In this document: piece after piece, positions 44,178 through 53,354 of the stretch
Layout of the letters: each line of letters starts with the position of its first letter
How positions within the stretch are numbered: the first letter of the stretch is position 1
NCBI GenBank assembly: GCA_019120125.1
Contig: DWVR01000027.1
Location: 45,398 to 109,397 of the forward strand
Reading direction: 5' to 3'
Length of the DNA stretch: 64,000 nt
Origin: Candidatus Phocaeicola excrementigallinarum
GTDB taxonomy: Bacteria > Bacteroidota > Bacteroidia > Bacteroidales > Bacteroidaceae
The notes under the pieces: generated by a model
Told to the model about the DNA's origin: nothing
Seen by the model: the letters and a program-made list of their open reading frames with translations, nothing else
The model's database searches: none
Translations under genes and position numbers: made by a program

Positions 44178-44185
44178 TATTTTTG
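44178..44185 (+). promoter_or_regulatory. -7 box (TATTTTTG) of the potassium transporter operon
   Basis: TATTTTTG matches TAnnTTTG. Its terminal TTG is in frame with the transporter gene but is promoter sequence; the ATG at 44207 lies about 18 bases after the predicted transcription start. Confidence 0.55.
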
Positions 44186-44206
44186 TCCGGCATTAACATT
44201 GGCAAT

Positions 44207-46036
44207 ATGGACTATTGGGAAAGATTGTTCTTATATCGGAAGAAACTGCTCCTTCCTCGCATCAACCAGCTTGTGAACTGGACGCTTGGAATCACTTACG
44301 TGTGTGCGCTGGCTTTCCTGGCTGCCATTGTGTATGAATACGGGTTCAGTATTTCGGGTGAGGAGCGGGCTGCCGTCCATTGGGTCTATCGGATAGTGTG
44401 GGTGGTTTTCCTGTTGGGAGCGACGATGCAGATTGTGTTCCGTCAGGAGGACTCGCCGTTCAGGTTCACTCCCTGGACATGGGTGTTGAGTGCTCTTCTT
44501 TATCTTACCCTTTTACCGGTGATATTCAACAAGCCCGATCCGGAGACGGAAGTCTATTGGGTGTGGGCGTTTTTCCGTAGTCCCTATTATCGGGGCACCA
44601 TCCTGCTGCTGTATTCCTTCTACCAGCTTTCGGGCAGTCTGGTCAGGCTGATGGGCAGGCGCACGAATCCGCCTTTGATTCTGGCCGGGAGTTTTCTGGT
44701 GATCATTCTGCTGGGCATGGGCCTGCTCATGCTTCCGCGTGCCACATATCATGGCATCCATTGGATAGACGCTCTTTTTACAGCTACGAGTGCCACGTGT
44801 GTCACCGGACTGGTGTCGGTGGATGTGCCTTCCACTTTCACCCTTGAGGGACAGGTCATCATCATCCTGCTCATACAGGTGGGAGGTCTGGGCCTGATGA
44901 CGCTGACCAGTTTCTTTGCCATGTTCTTCATGGGAAACACTTCCATCTACAACCAGCTGGTGGTGGGCGATATGATCAGCTCGAACTCGCTCAATTCATT
45001 GCTGTCCACTTTATTATATATATTAGGGTTTACCCTGGCTATTGAAGGGGTGGGGATGGCTGTCATCTGGTACAGCATCCATGGTACGTTGGGGATGACT
45101 CTTGATGAGGAGCTGTTTTTTTCGGCTTTCCATTCTGTCTCCGCTTTCTGCAATGCCGGATTCTCCACACTTCCGGGAGGAATGAGCAATCCGATGGTGA
45201 TGCAAGGGCACAATCTGCTGTATGTCACGTTGGGATTGTTGATTGCCTTGGGCGGTATCGGTTTTCCGATTCTGGTGAATCTGTACGAGACTGTCGCTTA
45301 TTATCTGGGTTATCTCAGGTGGAAGATATTCGGCCGTTCGCGCCGCTTCAACAAGCGGGTACACCTGTATAACCTGAATACGAAAATCGTGCTTGTCTCC
45401 ACGGCTTTTCTGCTGGTGTTGGGTACGGTCGTGATTGCGGCGGTGGAGTGGAACCAGGCGTTGGCGGGTATGCCGGTGGCGGACAAGCTAGTCCATTCCT
45501 TTTTCAATTCCTCCTGTCCGCGCACGGCGGGGTTTGTGAGTGTGCCTTTGCTTTCGTTTTCCGTGCAGACACTGTTGTTCATGCTGGTGCTGATGGTTAT
45601 CGGTGGTGGCACACAGTCTACGGCCGGTGGTGTGAAGATCAATGTGTTCGCGGTCGTTCTGCTTAATCTGTGGGCCGTGGTCCGTGGGGCCGACCATGTC
45701 ACCATCATGAAACGGGAGCTTTCGGATGATTCCATCCGGCGTTCGAACGCGGTGATCATGTTGTATCTCATCATGGTTTTTTGTGGAATGTTCCTGTTGA
45801 GTGTGCTGGAGCCGGAAGCCTCTCTGCTGGCGGTGCTTTTTGAGTGTGTCTCTGCGTTGAGTACGGTCGGTTCCAGTCTCGACCTGACTCCCACGTTAGG
45901 CGACTGGAGCAAGGTGCTGGTCGTGTTGATGATGTTCATAGGACGTGTGGGGGCCTTTACGTTGGCTACCGGACTTATCAGACAGGAAAAGAAACGGAAA
46001 TATAGATATCCGAGTGACAATATAATTATCAACTGA
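44207..46036 (+). CDS. K+ transporter membrane subunit (TrkH/KtrB family)
   Basis: The 609-aa protein has an N-terminal extension of four or so membrane helices and then the four M1-P-M2 repeats of the TrkH/KtrB family. Selectivity-filter segments are TATSATCVTGLVSVDV, FHSVSAFCNAGFSTLPGG, NSSCPRTAGFVSVPLL and ECVSALSTVGSSLDLTPT; the intramembrane loop reads GGGTQSTAGGVKINVF. It imports K+, probably with Na+ or H+. It needs the RCK subunit encoded two bases downstream. Start at 44207 chosen from the promoter position. Confidence 0.9.
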   Translation: MDYWERLFLYRKKLLLPRINQLVNWTLGITYVCALAFLAAIVYEYGFSISGEERAAVHWVYRIVWVVFLLGATMQIVFRQEDSPFRFTPWTWVLSALLYLTLLPVIFNKPDPETEVYWVWAFFRSPYYRGTILLLYSFYQLSGSLVRLMGRRTNPPLILAGSFLVIILLGMGLLMLPRATYHGIHWIDALFTATSATCVTGLVSVDVPSTFTLEGQVIIILLIQVGGLGLMTLTSFFAMFFMGNTSIYNQLVVGDMISSNSLNSLLSTLLYILGFTLAIEGVGMAVIWYSIHGTLGMTLDEELFFSAFHSVSAFCNAGFSTLPGGMSNPMVMQGHNLLYVTLGLLIALGGIGFPILVNLYETVAYYLGYLRWKIFGRSRRFNKRVHLYNLNTKIVLVSTAFLLVLGTVVIAAVEWNQALAGMPVADKLVHSFFNSSCPRTAGFVSVPLLSFSVQTLLFMLVLMVIGGGTQSTAGGVKINVFAVVLLNLWAVVRGADHVTIMKRELSDDSIRRSNAVIMLYLIMVFCGMFLLSVLEPEASLLAVLFECVSALSTVGSSLDLTPTLGDWSKVLVVLMMFIGRVGAFTLATGLIRQEKKRKYRYPSDNIIIN

Positions 46037-46038
46037 TT

Positions 46039-46728
46039 ATGAAATATCTGATTATTGGTTTGGGGCATTATGGAGGAATCCTTGCCGAGGAGTTGACCGC
46101 ATTGGGACATGAGGTGGTCGGTGTGGATAAGGATGAGTCGCATGTGGACCGTGTGAAGGACAAGATGGTAACCTCGTTTGTGCTCGATGCCACGGATGAG
46201 ATGGCGCTTACGGTGCTTCCCGTCAGGAATGTGGATCTGGTGATTGTGGCCATCGGTGACAATTTCGGCGCTTCGGTGCGCATCGTCTCCTTATTGAAGA
46301 AGAATAAGGCGAAGCATATTTATGCGCGGGCGGTGGACGATGTGCATAAGGCCGTGTTGGACGCTTTCTCCATCGACCGGATATTGACTCCGGAGCAGGA
46401 TGCCGCCCGTATGTTGGCTCAGTCGCTCGAATTGGGTACGGTGGTGGAGTCGTTCCGGGTGGACGAGGAAAATTATGTGTTCAAGTTCCGCTTGCCTGCC
46501 AAACTGGTGGGGTATCATGCCAACGACCTGAACTTGGAACAGGAGTTCGGTCTGAAGGTCATCTCTTTGGTGCGTGGAAACCGCACTTGTAACTGTCTGG
46601 GCATTTCAGTGCTGGAACATGGGGTTGCCAATGAGTTTGCCGAGGATTATGAGTTGACGGGTGACGACGAGTTGGTCTGCTACGGTCCTTATTCCCGTTT
46701 CATCGAGTTCTGGAAGTCTGTCCGTTGA
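46039..46728 (+). CDS. K+ transporter RCK regulatory subunit (TrkA/KtrA family)
   Basis: The 229-aa protein has an RCK_N Rossmann domain (MKYLIIGLGHYGGILAEELTALGHEVVGVDKD) that binds NAD(H) or ATP/ADP, and an RCK_C domain (about 140-220). It forms a ring on the cytoplasmic side of the membrane subunit and gates it. It follows the membrane subunit by two bases. Single-RCK length is typical of KtrA rather than the doubled TrkA. Confidence 0.92.
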   Translation: MKYLIIGLGHYGGILAEELTALGHEVVGVDKDESHVDRVKDKMVTSFVLDATDEMALTVLPVRNVDLVIVAIGDNFGASVRIVSLLKKNKAKHIYARAVDDVHKAVLDAFSIDRILTPEQDAARMLAQSLELGTVVESFRVDEENYVFKFRLPAKLVGYHANDLNLEQEFGLKVISLVRGNRTCNCLGISVLEHGVANEFAEDYELTGDDELVCYGPYSRFIEFWKSVR

Positions 46729-46734
46729 TTCGTC

Positions 46735-47760
46735 TCATCTGATATTCCTCCGGTTCAGTGCCTGCTGGTACCGGCGGGCATTGGCCTGGTGTTCTGCGAG
46801 ATTGCGGGCAAAGTTGTGTGTGCCTGAGAAATCTTCCTTTGCGCACATGTACAGATAGTTGTGTCGCGTGTAGTTCAGCACACTCTCAATGGCATGTATC
46901 GAGGCGATGCGGATGGGACCTGGTGGCAGTCCCGTGTGTTTGTAGGTGTTGTAGGGACTGTCTGCGTCAAGATGTTTGAACAGGATGCGCCGTAATCCGA
47001 AATCCTGGAGGGCGAATTTGACGGTAGGGTCGGCCTGGAGAGGCATTCCCATGCGCAGGCGGTTCAAGTAGAGTCCGGCCACTGTCGGCATCTCGTTCCT
47101 GTCGGCGGTTTCTTCTTCCACGATGGAAGCCAGTGTGCATACCTCCACAGGGGTCAGTCCGATGGCTTTTGCCTTGTCCAGCCGTTGCTTGTTCCAGAAA
47201 CGGTCATATTCTTTCTTCATCCGTCTGATGAAATCTTCCGCATCCATGTTCCAATATACTTCGTACGTGTTCGGAAGGAAGAATGCCGGAAAGGTTTCTT
47301 TGTTGAATCCGAGCGACGCGCGGCAGGCACTGTCGTTGAGCAGGGTGACTATCTGTGTGGAATCGGCCATGATTTGTCGGCCTATCGTAGCGGCCATTCT
47401 TTCGACGGTACGTGTACCGGGAACGACCATTCTCACCGGAGTCTGGTGTCCGTGGTTCAGCTTCTGGAAAAGCTGGAACGTGTTTTCTTCGGCCGACAGT
47501 TTGTAGGCACCCGTGTGCACATGTTCTTTATAATGTTTCAGTGAAGCGAGCATCTTGAAGCCTTCAAGCCTTTCCGCATGGAACTGTTTCTCGAGTTTGG
47601 TGTAGACGGAGTCGGCCGTGTCGTCATCGTCAATATAAAGGAAAGAGACAGGTGAAGTCTTTATCGGATGGTTCAGCAGCAGGCAAAGTGGGACGATGGC
47701 ACATGCGGCCAGAACCGACAGGATGATGCCCGAAAGGACGATGGTATTTTTCCGCTTCAT
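46735..47760 (-). CDS. mltG: Endolytic murein transglycosylase MltG
   Basis: The 341-aa protein has an N-terminal membrane helix (NTIVLSGIILSVLAACAIVPLCLLLNH), a LysM-like domain (FLYIDDDDTADSVYTKLEKQ), and the YceG/MltG catalytic domain with LASIVEEETADRNEMPTVAGLYLNRLRMGMPLQADPTVKFAL, which holds the catalytic Glu. The C-terminal signature YNTYKHTGLPPGPIRIASIHAIESVLNY is present. It cleaves nascent glycan strands and sets their length. Start at 47760 fits a -7 box (TATCTTTG) at 47789-47782. Confidence 0.93.
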   Translation of the reverse strand: MKRKNTIVLSGIILSVLAACAIVPLCLLLNHPIKTSPVSFLYIDDDDTADSVYTKLEKQFHAERLEGFKMLASLKHYKEHVHTGAYKLSAEENTFQLFQKLNHGHQTPVRMVVPGTRTVERMAATIGRQIMADSTQIVTLLNDSACRASLGFNKETFPAFFLPNTYEVYWNMDAEDFIRRMKKEYDRFWNKQRLDKAKAIGLTPVEVCTLASIVEEETADRNEMPTVAGLYLNRLRMGMPLQADPTVKFALQDFGLRRILFKHLDADSPYNTYKHTGLPPGPIRIASIHAIESVLNYTRHNYLYMCAKEDFSGTHNFARNLAEHQANARRYQQALNRRNIR

Positions 47761-47781
47761 GATTGTTGTTCGTTTGGTCGG

Positions 47782-47789
47782 CAAAGATA
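47782..47789 (-). promoter_or_regulatory. -7 box (TATCTTTG) of mltG
   Basis: TATCTTTG on the minus strand matches TAnnTTTG and lies 22 bases before the ATG at 47760. Confidence 0.55.
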
Positions 47790-47907
47790 GCATAAAAATT
47801 TGGGAAATGATATTTGCCATTTTTCCTTGTTTGCTGCACTTTTATTCTTATATTAGCGGCAAAATGAATCTTTGTTGGTAAAAATATGATAAACACGTGA
47901 AATTGAC

Positions 47908-48594
47908 ATGAAAAAATCTGATTTTGCTTTCGCTGTGATAGTTCTGGCGATATTCGCTCCTTTTGTGTGTTCAGAAACATTGTATGAATGGTACAAGTCG
48001 TTCAATGCGGCCCATGGAATGGTGATGAGCTTTCTGAAGTTTGCAGTTCTGTCTACCTTGGGAGAGCTTCTGGGGCTTCGTCTCAGCATGGGACAGTATC
48101 TGAAGCCGGGGTTCGGCGTTTTCCCTCGCGCTGTAGTCTGGGGAGTGTTGGGCATGGGCATCAATCTGGCGATGATTATTTTCTCCGGAGGAGTTCCTTT
48201 GGCGTTGGAATACATTGGTCTGCATGGTGCAGCGGCTTCCATGTCGGCTCCCCTGTGTGTGGAAAAGGTTGTGGTGGCCTTCTGTATTTCCGTGGCGATG
48301 AACAGCATTTTTGCTCCGGTGTTCATGACATTCCATAAGATTACCGATACGCACATTCTGGATTGTGGAGGTTCCGTGCGCGCATTGGTGACTCCTATTC
48401 CGATGACCCGCATCATTACGGGACTGAATTGGGATGTGCAGTGGAACTTTGTGTTCAAGAAAACGATTCCATTGTTCTGGTTTCCTGCCCATACGGTCAC
48501 TTTTCTCCTTCCGAGCGAGACGAGAGTGCTGTTCGCCGCCTTGCTGGGGGTGGCGTTAGGTGTGCTGCTGGCGGTAGCGGCACGGAAGAAATGA
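47908..48594 (+). CDS. Polytopic membrane protein of unknown function
   Basis: The 228-aa protein has four or five hydrophobic segments (FAFAVIVLAIFAPFVC; AVVWGVLGMGINLAMIIF; VEKVVVAFCISVAMNSIFA; TRVLFAALLGVALGVLLAVAA). The region GLNWDVQWNFVFKKTIPLFWFPAHTVTFLLP near residues 168-198 faintly resembles the W/F-W-P-A...F-P signature of Mpv17/PMP22 membrane proteins; that match is by eye only. It stands alone, divergent from mltG and followed by a strong bidirectional terminator. Confidence 0.6.
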   Translation: MKKSDFAFAVIVLAIFAPFVCSETLYEWYKSFNAAHGMVMSFLKFAVLSTLGELLGLRLSMGQYLKPGFGVFPRAVVWGVLGMGINLAMIIFSGGVPLALEYIGLHGAAASMSAPLCVEKVVVAFCISVAMNSIFAPVFMTFHKITDTHILDCGGSVRALVTPIPMTRIITGLNWDVQWNFVFKKTIPLFWFPAHTVTFLLPSETRVLFAALLGVALGVLLAVAARKK

Positions 48595-48611
48595 CTTCTT
48601 TTGTTGATAAC

Positions 48612-48663
48612 CCCAAATCGGTCATTAGAAATAGAAATACAATTTTCTAATGACCGATTTGGG
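48612..48663. terminator. Bidirectional terminator with a perfect 20-bp stem
   Basis: CCCAAATCGGTCATTAGAAA (48612-48631) and its exact complement (48644-48663) pair across a 12-base loop between two convergent genes. It lacks a clear T tract, but its length and position support termination from both sides. Confidence 0.75.
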
Positions 48664-48664
48664 T

Positions 48665-49936
48665 TCAGTCAATCTTCTTGAGGGAATAATCCGATTCAGA
48701 TTCGGGCGTTTCAAAGTTGTTGTTCAGGAGCGTCAGCCTGTCCTTTCCGTAAAGGAAGTTGAAGGTGCTTTTCCCATTGTCGGATACGAGCTGCCATACC
48801 GTGGCGTCGTTGTCATTGGGGATGCCGCGTAGTGTGTACCGTTTGCCCATATAGGTATGGATTGCGTTCTTGCCGTTGTCGGCTTCCAGATATGTGAGTT
48901 GCAAAAGGAATTGTCCGTCTCCGCTGTGCTCCCGGTGGCGGACATACAACTGGTATCTGATGCCCGGACAATCGGCTGCAGGAAGCACCCCTGTATAATG
49001 CTCCTCAACCCAGTTCCCTAAATCACGGTTGTTGTCGCTTCGGGATTGCTTGAACAGGATCTTACCCCTTTGGCTGAGAGTCCAGCACCCGTCTGCGAAG
49101 TTCAGATTCTTGGTGTCGTCATCTTCTATATTCCACACATGTTTCCCATCGGGTAATGTGCGCCGTTGCAGTCTTTCTTTTGTCTCGCTGCCGGATTTGT
49201 ATAAATCGGCGGACAGTGAATCCTTGCTGAACAGGATATAGGTGGAAAGTTTCTCTCCGTTAACGGATTCAGTCCGTATGCCTTCCCGGAACAACTGCAA
49301 ATCCCGGCTATAGGGAGCAAGGCTGTCTATCCCGACGACCAGCAACACTCTGTCATAGTTTTGAGCAAAGCCTTCTTCCGAATGCCCGGCGTCCACAACC
49401 TGCAATTTGGCATAAACAGGTTGCCCGTTTTTTACCCCTTGCGTGATAGAGTCATATTGTCGGAACAAGTCACCGGTCTTGTCTGCAATCCAATAATCAT
49501 TGGTGTCTCCTTGGATAACCAGACTGCGCACTTCGTGTCCGACAGTCAATATTCCTTCTACTGTCTTGGCTGAAGCTCCGTTTTCCGCACCGCTTTCTCT
49601 TCCATATATTAATCTGAGTGTCCCTTTCTTCAATACCAGGCTGTCTTTCGTAAGCTTTTCTATGGCGAATGTATCCGAGAAAGCGATTGTTTGTCGGTTG
49701 CCTATGCTTTTCCCCGAAAGGATAAGCCGGTCGTTTTGCTTTTCCCATTTTTCATAAGACAAGGTAGCCATATTGACGGATGAAGCTTTTCCGCCTTCTT
49801 CCAACACAAATCCTTGTTCCATCTGAGGCATGTCGGGGACGGGTTGCGTCCATTTGCCTACCAGACTTTCACTTTCTCCGCAAGCCAATAAACCCAATGA
49901 AGAGAGGCCTGCCATAATCAAATTTACTTTTTTCAT
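48665..49936 (-). CDS. Lipoprotein with lipocalin-like and NlpE-like domains
   Basis: The 423-aa protein has a lipoprotein signal (LIMAGLSSLGLLAC, Cys19). Residues about 24-110 (ESLVGKWTQPVPDMPQMEQGFVLEEGGKA, LSYEKWEKQNDRLILSGKS) look like a lipocalin-type domain; a middle beta-rich part follows, and residues about 310-415 (EHYTGVLPAADCPGIRYQLYVRHREHSGDGQFLLQLTYLEADNGK) match the copper-stress lipoprotein NlpE in pattern (YxGVLPAADCPGI). In other bacteria NlpE signals envelope stress. Here the role is inferred from that similarity. No copper-binding partner is adjacent. Confidence 0.75.
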   Translation of the reverse strand: MKKVNLIMAGLSSLGLLACGESESLVGKWTQPVPDMPQMEQGFVLEEGGKASSVNMATLSYEKWEKQNDRLILSGKSIGNRQTIAFSDTFAIEKLTKDSLVLKKGTLRLIYGRESGAENGASAKTVEGILTVGHEVRSLVIQGDTNDYWIADKTGDLFRQYDSITQGVKNGQPVYAKLQVVDAGHSEEGFAQNYDRVLLVVGIDSLAPYSRDLQLFREGIRTESVNGEKLSTYILFSKDSLSADLYKSGSETKERLQRRTLPDGKHVWNIEDDDTKNLNFADGCWTLSQRGKILFKQSRSDNNRDLGNWVEEHYTGVLPAADCPGIRYQLYVRHREHSGDGQFLLQLTYLEADNGKNAIHTYMGKRYTLRGIPNDNDATVWQLVSDNGKSTFNFLYGKDRLTLLNNNFETPESESDYSLKKID

Positions 49937-50370
49937 AACCTTGTGTTTCGCTTGTTTTCCCAATTGCAATTTATCTATAGTAAAAGCGTAATTGGAAAGA
50001 GTTACCTCAACCCGATTGTAAAAATAGGGAATTTCTGTGAGCGGCTTCTGTCATTTAATGACTTTTTTGCTTCTTAAGTTGGATTTAAGCATATCCTGTC
50101 CATGCTTTTAGGCTTTTATCCTGTTTGTAGAAACAATTCCAGACCGTTTTCCGCCTTATGCCATTCTGTGTAATTGGAGCCAGACCCTTTGACTGTCCGT
50201 GGAAATGCTCAAAATCCCTCAGTCCTGTGTTTTTGTCGTTTCCGGGAAAATGAAACGGAAATGTAATATCATGTTACGTTATCTTTAAAAGGTTGAAACG
50301 TTTTTGTAACATCAATTGCCGACCTTTGCCGCGTGAAAAAATTGGATTTATCAGAAATTTTTCAGTTTTT
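49937..50370. other. Divergent intergenic region upstream of the porin-pst operon
   Basis: No gene is seen. A short dyad GTCATTTAATGAC lies at 50050-50062, followed by TTTTTTG. A 7-base inverted pair ATGTTAC (50271-50277) and GTAACAT (50306-50312) lies 59 bases or more before the porin ATG and could be an operator. A near-consensus -7 box (GACCTTTG) lies at about 50321-50328. Confidence 0.35.
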
Positions 50371-51366
50371 ATGAGAGCAAGGCGATTGGTGTCGGGGTTT
50401 TTGTGCTGTTTGCTGGCACTGCCGGCAATGGCGGAAAACAATGAGGCTCCGCTTCAGAAAAAAGAAAAGAAAGGGTCGGCCATCATTACGGTGTTCTCGG
50501 ATTTCCATACGGGGTTCGGTCGTGTGAATGATGACAGGGGATTTGATTTGGATCGTGCATATATCGGTTATCAATATAATCTGCCTCACGGATTGCAGCT
50601 GAAAGCTGTTATGGACTTCGGACAGTCTGATCGTGTGGAGGATTACCAGCGTATAGGTTATATCAAGAATGCCCAGATTACATGGAAGCATGGGAAATGG
50701 ACGCTGAATGCCGGTCTTGTCAGTACGACCCAGTTCAAGACGCAAGAGGACTTCTGGGGAAAGCGTTATGTGATGAAGTCTTTTCAGGATCAGTATAAGT
50801 TCGGAAGCAGTGCTGACCTTGCGGTTTCTGCTGCTTACAAGTTTAATGACGTGATTTCAGCCGATGTGATTCTGGCCAACGGCGAAGGATATAAGAAGGT
50901 GCAGGTGAAGGATGGCTTGCAATACGGGGCCGGCGTGACGTTGACACCTGTGGAAGGCTTGCTGGTCCGAGCATACGGATCGTTCAACGAGGCTTCTGAG
51001 GACGGCATGAAAGGAATCACCAATGTGGCGGCTTTTGTCGGATACAAGAATTCTTCTTTTTCAATAGGTACTGAATATAACTGGCAGTCGAATGCCAGGA
51101 ATGTGGCCGGAAACGACCAGCAGGGTGTTTCGGCTTATGCCAGCGTGCGGTTCAACAAACATGTCGGGATGTTCGGGCGTTGGGACTGGCTTGATTCGAA
51201 GAACGGCTGGAACAAGGATTCCGACGGCATGGCCGGTGTGCTGGGCGCCGAGTTCAGGTTGGGGAAATACATCAAGCTGGCTCCTAATTTCCGTATATGG
51301 TCACCCAAGGCCGATGGCGTAGACAATTCAGGGTATTTCTATCTGAACGCTTCTTTTGCCATCTGA
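50371..51366 (+). CDS. Porin upstream of the phosphate transporter
   Basis: The 331-aa protein has a signal peptide (RARRLVSGFLCCLLALPAMA) and a beta-barrel of about 16 strands (SAIITVFSDFHTGFGRVNDDRGFDLDRAYIGYQYNL; WTLNAGLVSTTQFKTQEDFWGKRYVM; NSGYFYLNASFAI at the end). Its place 46 bases before pstS suggests that it brings phosphate across the outer membrane, as OprP/OprO porins do in other bacteria; similarity to those families was not computed. Start at ATG 50371; a TTG upstream at 50293 would extend the reading frame without a signal peptide. Confidence 0.78.
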   Translation: MRARRLVSGFLCCLLALPAMAENNEAPLQKKEKKGSAIITVFSDFHTGFGRVNDDRGFDLDRAYIGYQYNLPHGLQLKAVMDFGQSDRVEDYQRIGYIKNAQITWKHGKWTLNAGLVSTTQFKTQEDFWGKRYVMKSFQDQYKFGSSADLAVSAAYKFNDVISADVILANGEGYKKVQVKDGLQYGAGVTLTPVEGLLVRAYGSFNEASEDGMKGITNVAAFVGYKNSSFSIGTEYNWQSNARNVAGNDQQGVSAYASVRFNKHVGMFGRWDWLDSKNGWNKDSDGMAGVLGAEFRLGKYIKLAPNFRIWSPKADGVDNSGYFYLNASFAI

Positions 51367-51412
51367 CGAGTCAAAAAACAAACGGATATAACTGTTATTA
51401 ATTTATAGACAC

Positions 51413-52462
51413 ATGAAAAAGTTTTATTTACCTTTGATTGCGGGCGCAATGGCATTGTCATTCGCAGCATGTGGCGGATCAGGTTCTGCCGGATCGGTTG
51501 AATTGAGTGGCGCGGGAGCTACGTTCCCTCTTCCTTTCTATAACATGTCATTTGAAGGGTATGACGCTGCGACCGGTAACAAAGTGTCATACGGAGGTAT
51601 CGGCAGCGGCGGCGGCGTGCGCAATCTGAAAGATGAGATTGTGGATTTCGCGGGCAGTGACGCCTTTCTGACCGATGCGGAAATGGAGGAGATGAAGCCT
51701 GTCGTACATATTCCGACCTGTATGGGTGCTGTCGTATTGGCCTACAACCTGCCTGACGTGGTGAAGCTGAATCTTTCCGGTGACGTGATCGCTGATATTT
51801 ACGCGGGAAAAATCACGAAATGGAACGACGCGCGTCTGGTTGAGCTGAATCCTGAGGTGAAACTTCCGGCCAAGGATATTATCGTGGCTTACCGTTCGGA
51901 CGGTAGCGGTACGACTTTCATCTTTACTGACTATCTGTCGAAAGTAAGCGAGGACTGGAAGAACACATACGGTGCCGGCAAGACAGTTGACTTCCCTGTA
52001 GGTCAGGCTGCAAAAGGTAATCCGGGTGTGGCCGGAATCATCGCACAGACTCCGTATTCGTTCGGATACATCGGTTCTGAATATGCGTTTGCCCAGAAGA
52101 TTCCCTACGCTAGTGTGAAGAACAGCCGCGGTGAGCTGATCACTCCGTCGACGGAAAGCATTTCAGCCGCAGCCGGCGACATCCCTCAGGATACCCGTTG
52201 TTCGATTACCAATGCGGATGCCGCAGGCGCATATCCTATCAGCTGCTTTACTTGGCTGCTCATCTATCAGGAACAGAATTACGGCGGACGCAGCCTGGAG
52301 CAGGCGAAGGCCACGGTCGGCCTGATGCAGTATATGTTGGCCGACAGCGTTCAGCAGAAGACGGCTACCGTCAACTATGCTCCGCTGCCCAAGAAAGCTG
52401 TTGAGCTGAGCCTTCAGAACTTGAAGACTGTCACTTACGACGGACAGCCCATTATAAAATAA
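51413..52462 (+). CDS. pstS: Phosphate-binding lipoprotein PstS
   Basis: The 349-aa protein has a lipoprotein signal (AGAMALSFAAC) and the periplasmic phosphate-binding fold: LSGAGATFPLPFYNMSFEGY, YGGIGSGGGVRNL, DFAGSDAFLT, YRSDGSGTTFIFTDYLS and GVAGIIAQTPYSFGYIGSEYA. These contain the phosphate-coordinating Ser/Thr, Asp and Arg positions. It hands phosphate to PstCA. Second gene of a porin-pstSCAB operon. Confidence 0.95.
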   Translation: MKKFYLPLIAGAMALSFAACGGSGSAGSVELSGAGATFPLPFYNMSFEGYDAATGNKVSYGGIGSGGGVRNLKDEIVDFAGSDAFLTDAEMEEMKPVVHIPTCMGAVVLAYNLPDVVKLNLSGDVIADIYAGKITKWNDARLVELNPEVKLPAKDIIVAYRSDGSGTTFIFTDYLSKVSEDWKNTYGAGKTVDFPVGQAAKGNPGVAGIIAQTPYSFGYIGSEYAFAQKIPYASVKNSRGELITPSTESISAAAGDIPQDTRCSITNADAAGAYPISCFTWLLIYQEQNYGGRSLEQAKATVGLMQYMLADSVQQKTATVNYAPLPKKAVELSLQNLKTVTYDGQPIIK

Positions 52463-52474
52463 AGAAAGATTGTT

Positions 52475-53332
52475 ATGCAGGATAAAATATTCAAGACATT
52501 ACTGATTTTATCTGCAGTTCTTATTCCAATCATCGGTGGGGGGATCATTCTCTCCCTCACCATTGATGCTTCCGGGGCTTTTGAGAAATTCGGATTCTGG
52601 GAATTCGTGTTCTCCGATGATTGGGTGACTACGGCAGGTAAGGAAAAATACGGAGCTTTACCGTTCATAACGGGTACGTTGCTCACTACGGCTCTGGCCT
52701 TGGTCATGTGCATTCCTTTTTCTCTTCCGGTGGCTCTTTTCACCGGAGAATATTTCAAGGGACGTAAGATTGCAGCAATATTGGGCACTGTGATCGATCT
52801 GCTGGCAGGTATTCCTTCTATCATTTATGGCTTGTGGGGATTTTATGTGCTCCGCGGCGCGTTCATGTATCTGGATCTTTCTCCGCAAGGATCGGGAATC
52901 CTGACCGCTTCTTTCGTGCTGGCCATCATGATTGTTCCTTATGCCGCGTCGTTGAGTGCAGAGTTCATCAAAATGGTTCCGGCCGAATTGAAGGAGGGAG
53001 CGTATGCGATGGGCGCCACGCGTGCGGAAGTCATCCGCCGGGTGATTTTCCCGATGGCGGGTTCCGGTATTTTCTCCGCGTTTATTCTGGCCATCGGACG
53101 TGCGCTGGGTGAAACAATGACTGTGACCATGCTGATCGGCAATACGAATCAGATGCCCGACACCTTGCGTACCACGGGTAATACGATGGCCAGTATCATT
53201 GCCAATCAGTTTGGTGAAGCTGACGGTCTGAAACTTTCCTCTTTGATTGCCATCGGACTGCTTCTGTTCCTGATTACCGCAATCATCAATATTATCGGCA
53301 AGATCCTGATCCGTCGTGCCCGTCATGTGTAA
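52475..53332 (+). CDS. pstC: Phosphate ABC transporter permease PstC
   Basis: The 285-aa protein has six membrane helices and the EAA loop of ABC permeases (ELKEGAYAMGATRAEVIRRVIFPMAGSGIFSAFIL, about 168-202). The signature GIPSIIYGLWGFYV near residue 112 is typical of Pst permeases. It forms the channel with PstA. Starts 12 bases after pstS. Confidence 0.94.
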   Translation: MQDKIFKTLLILSAVLIPIIGGGIILSLTIDASGAFEKFGFWEFVFSDDWVTTAGKEKYGALPFITGTLLTTALALVMCIPFSLPVALFTGEYFKGRKIAAILGTVIDLLAGIPSIIYGLWGFYVLRGAFMYLDLSPQGSGILTASFVLAIMIVPYAASLSAEFIKMVPAELKEGAYAMGATRAEVIRRVIFPMAGSGIFSAFILAIGRALGETMTVTMLIGNTNQMPDTLRTTGNTMASIIANQFGEADGLKLSSLIAIGLLLFLITAIINIIGKILIRRARHV

Positions 53333-53354
53333 TCTTGTAATTTGATTGAAATCT

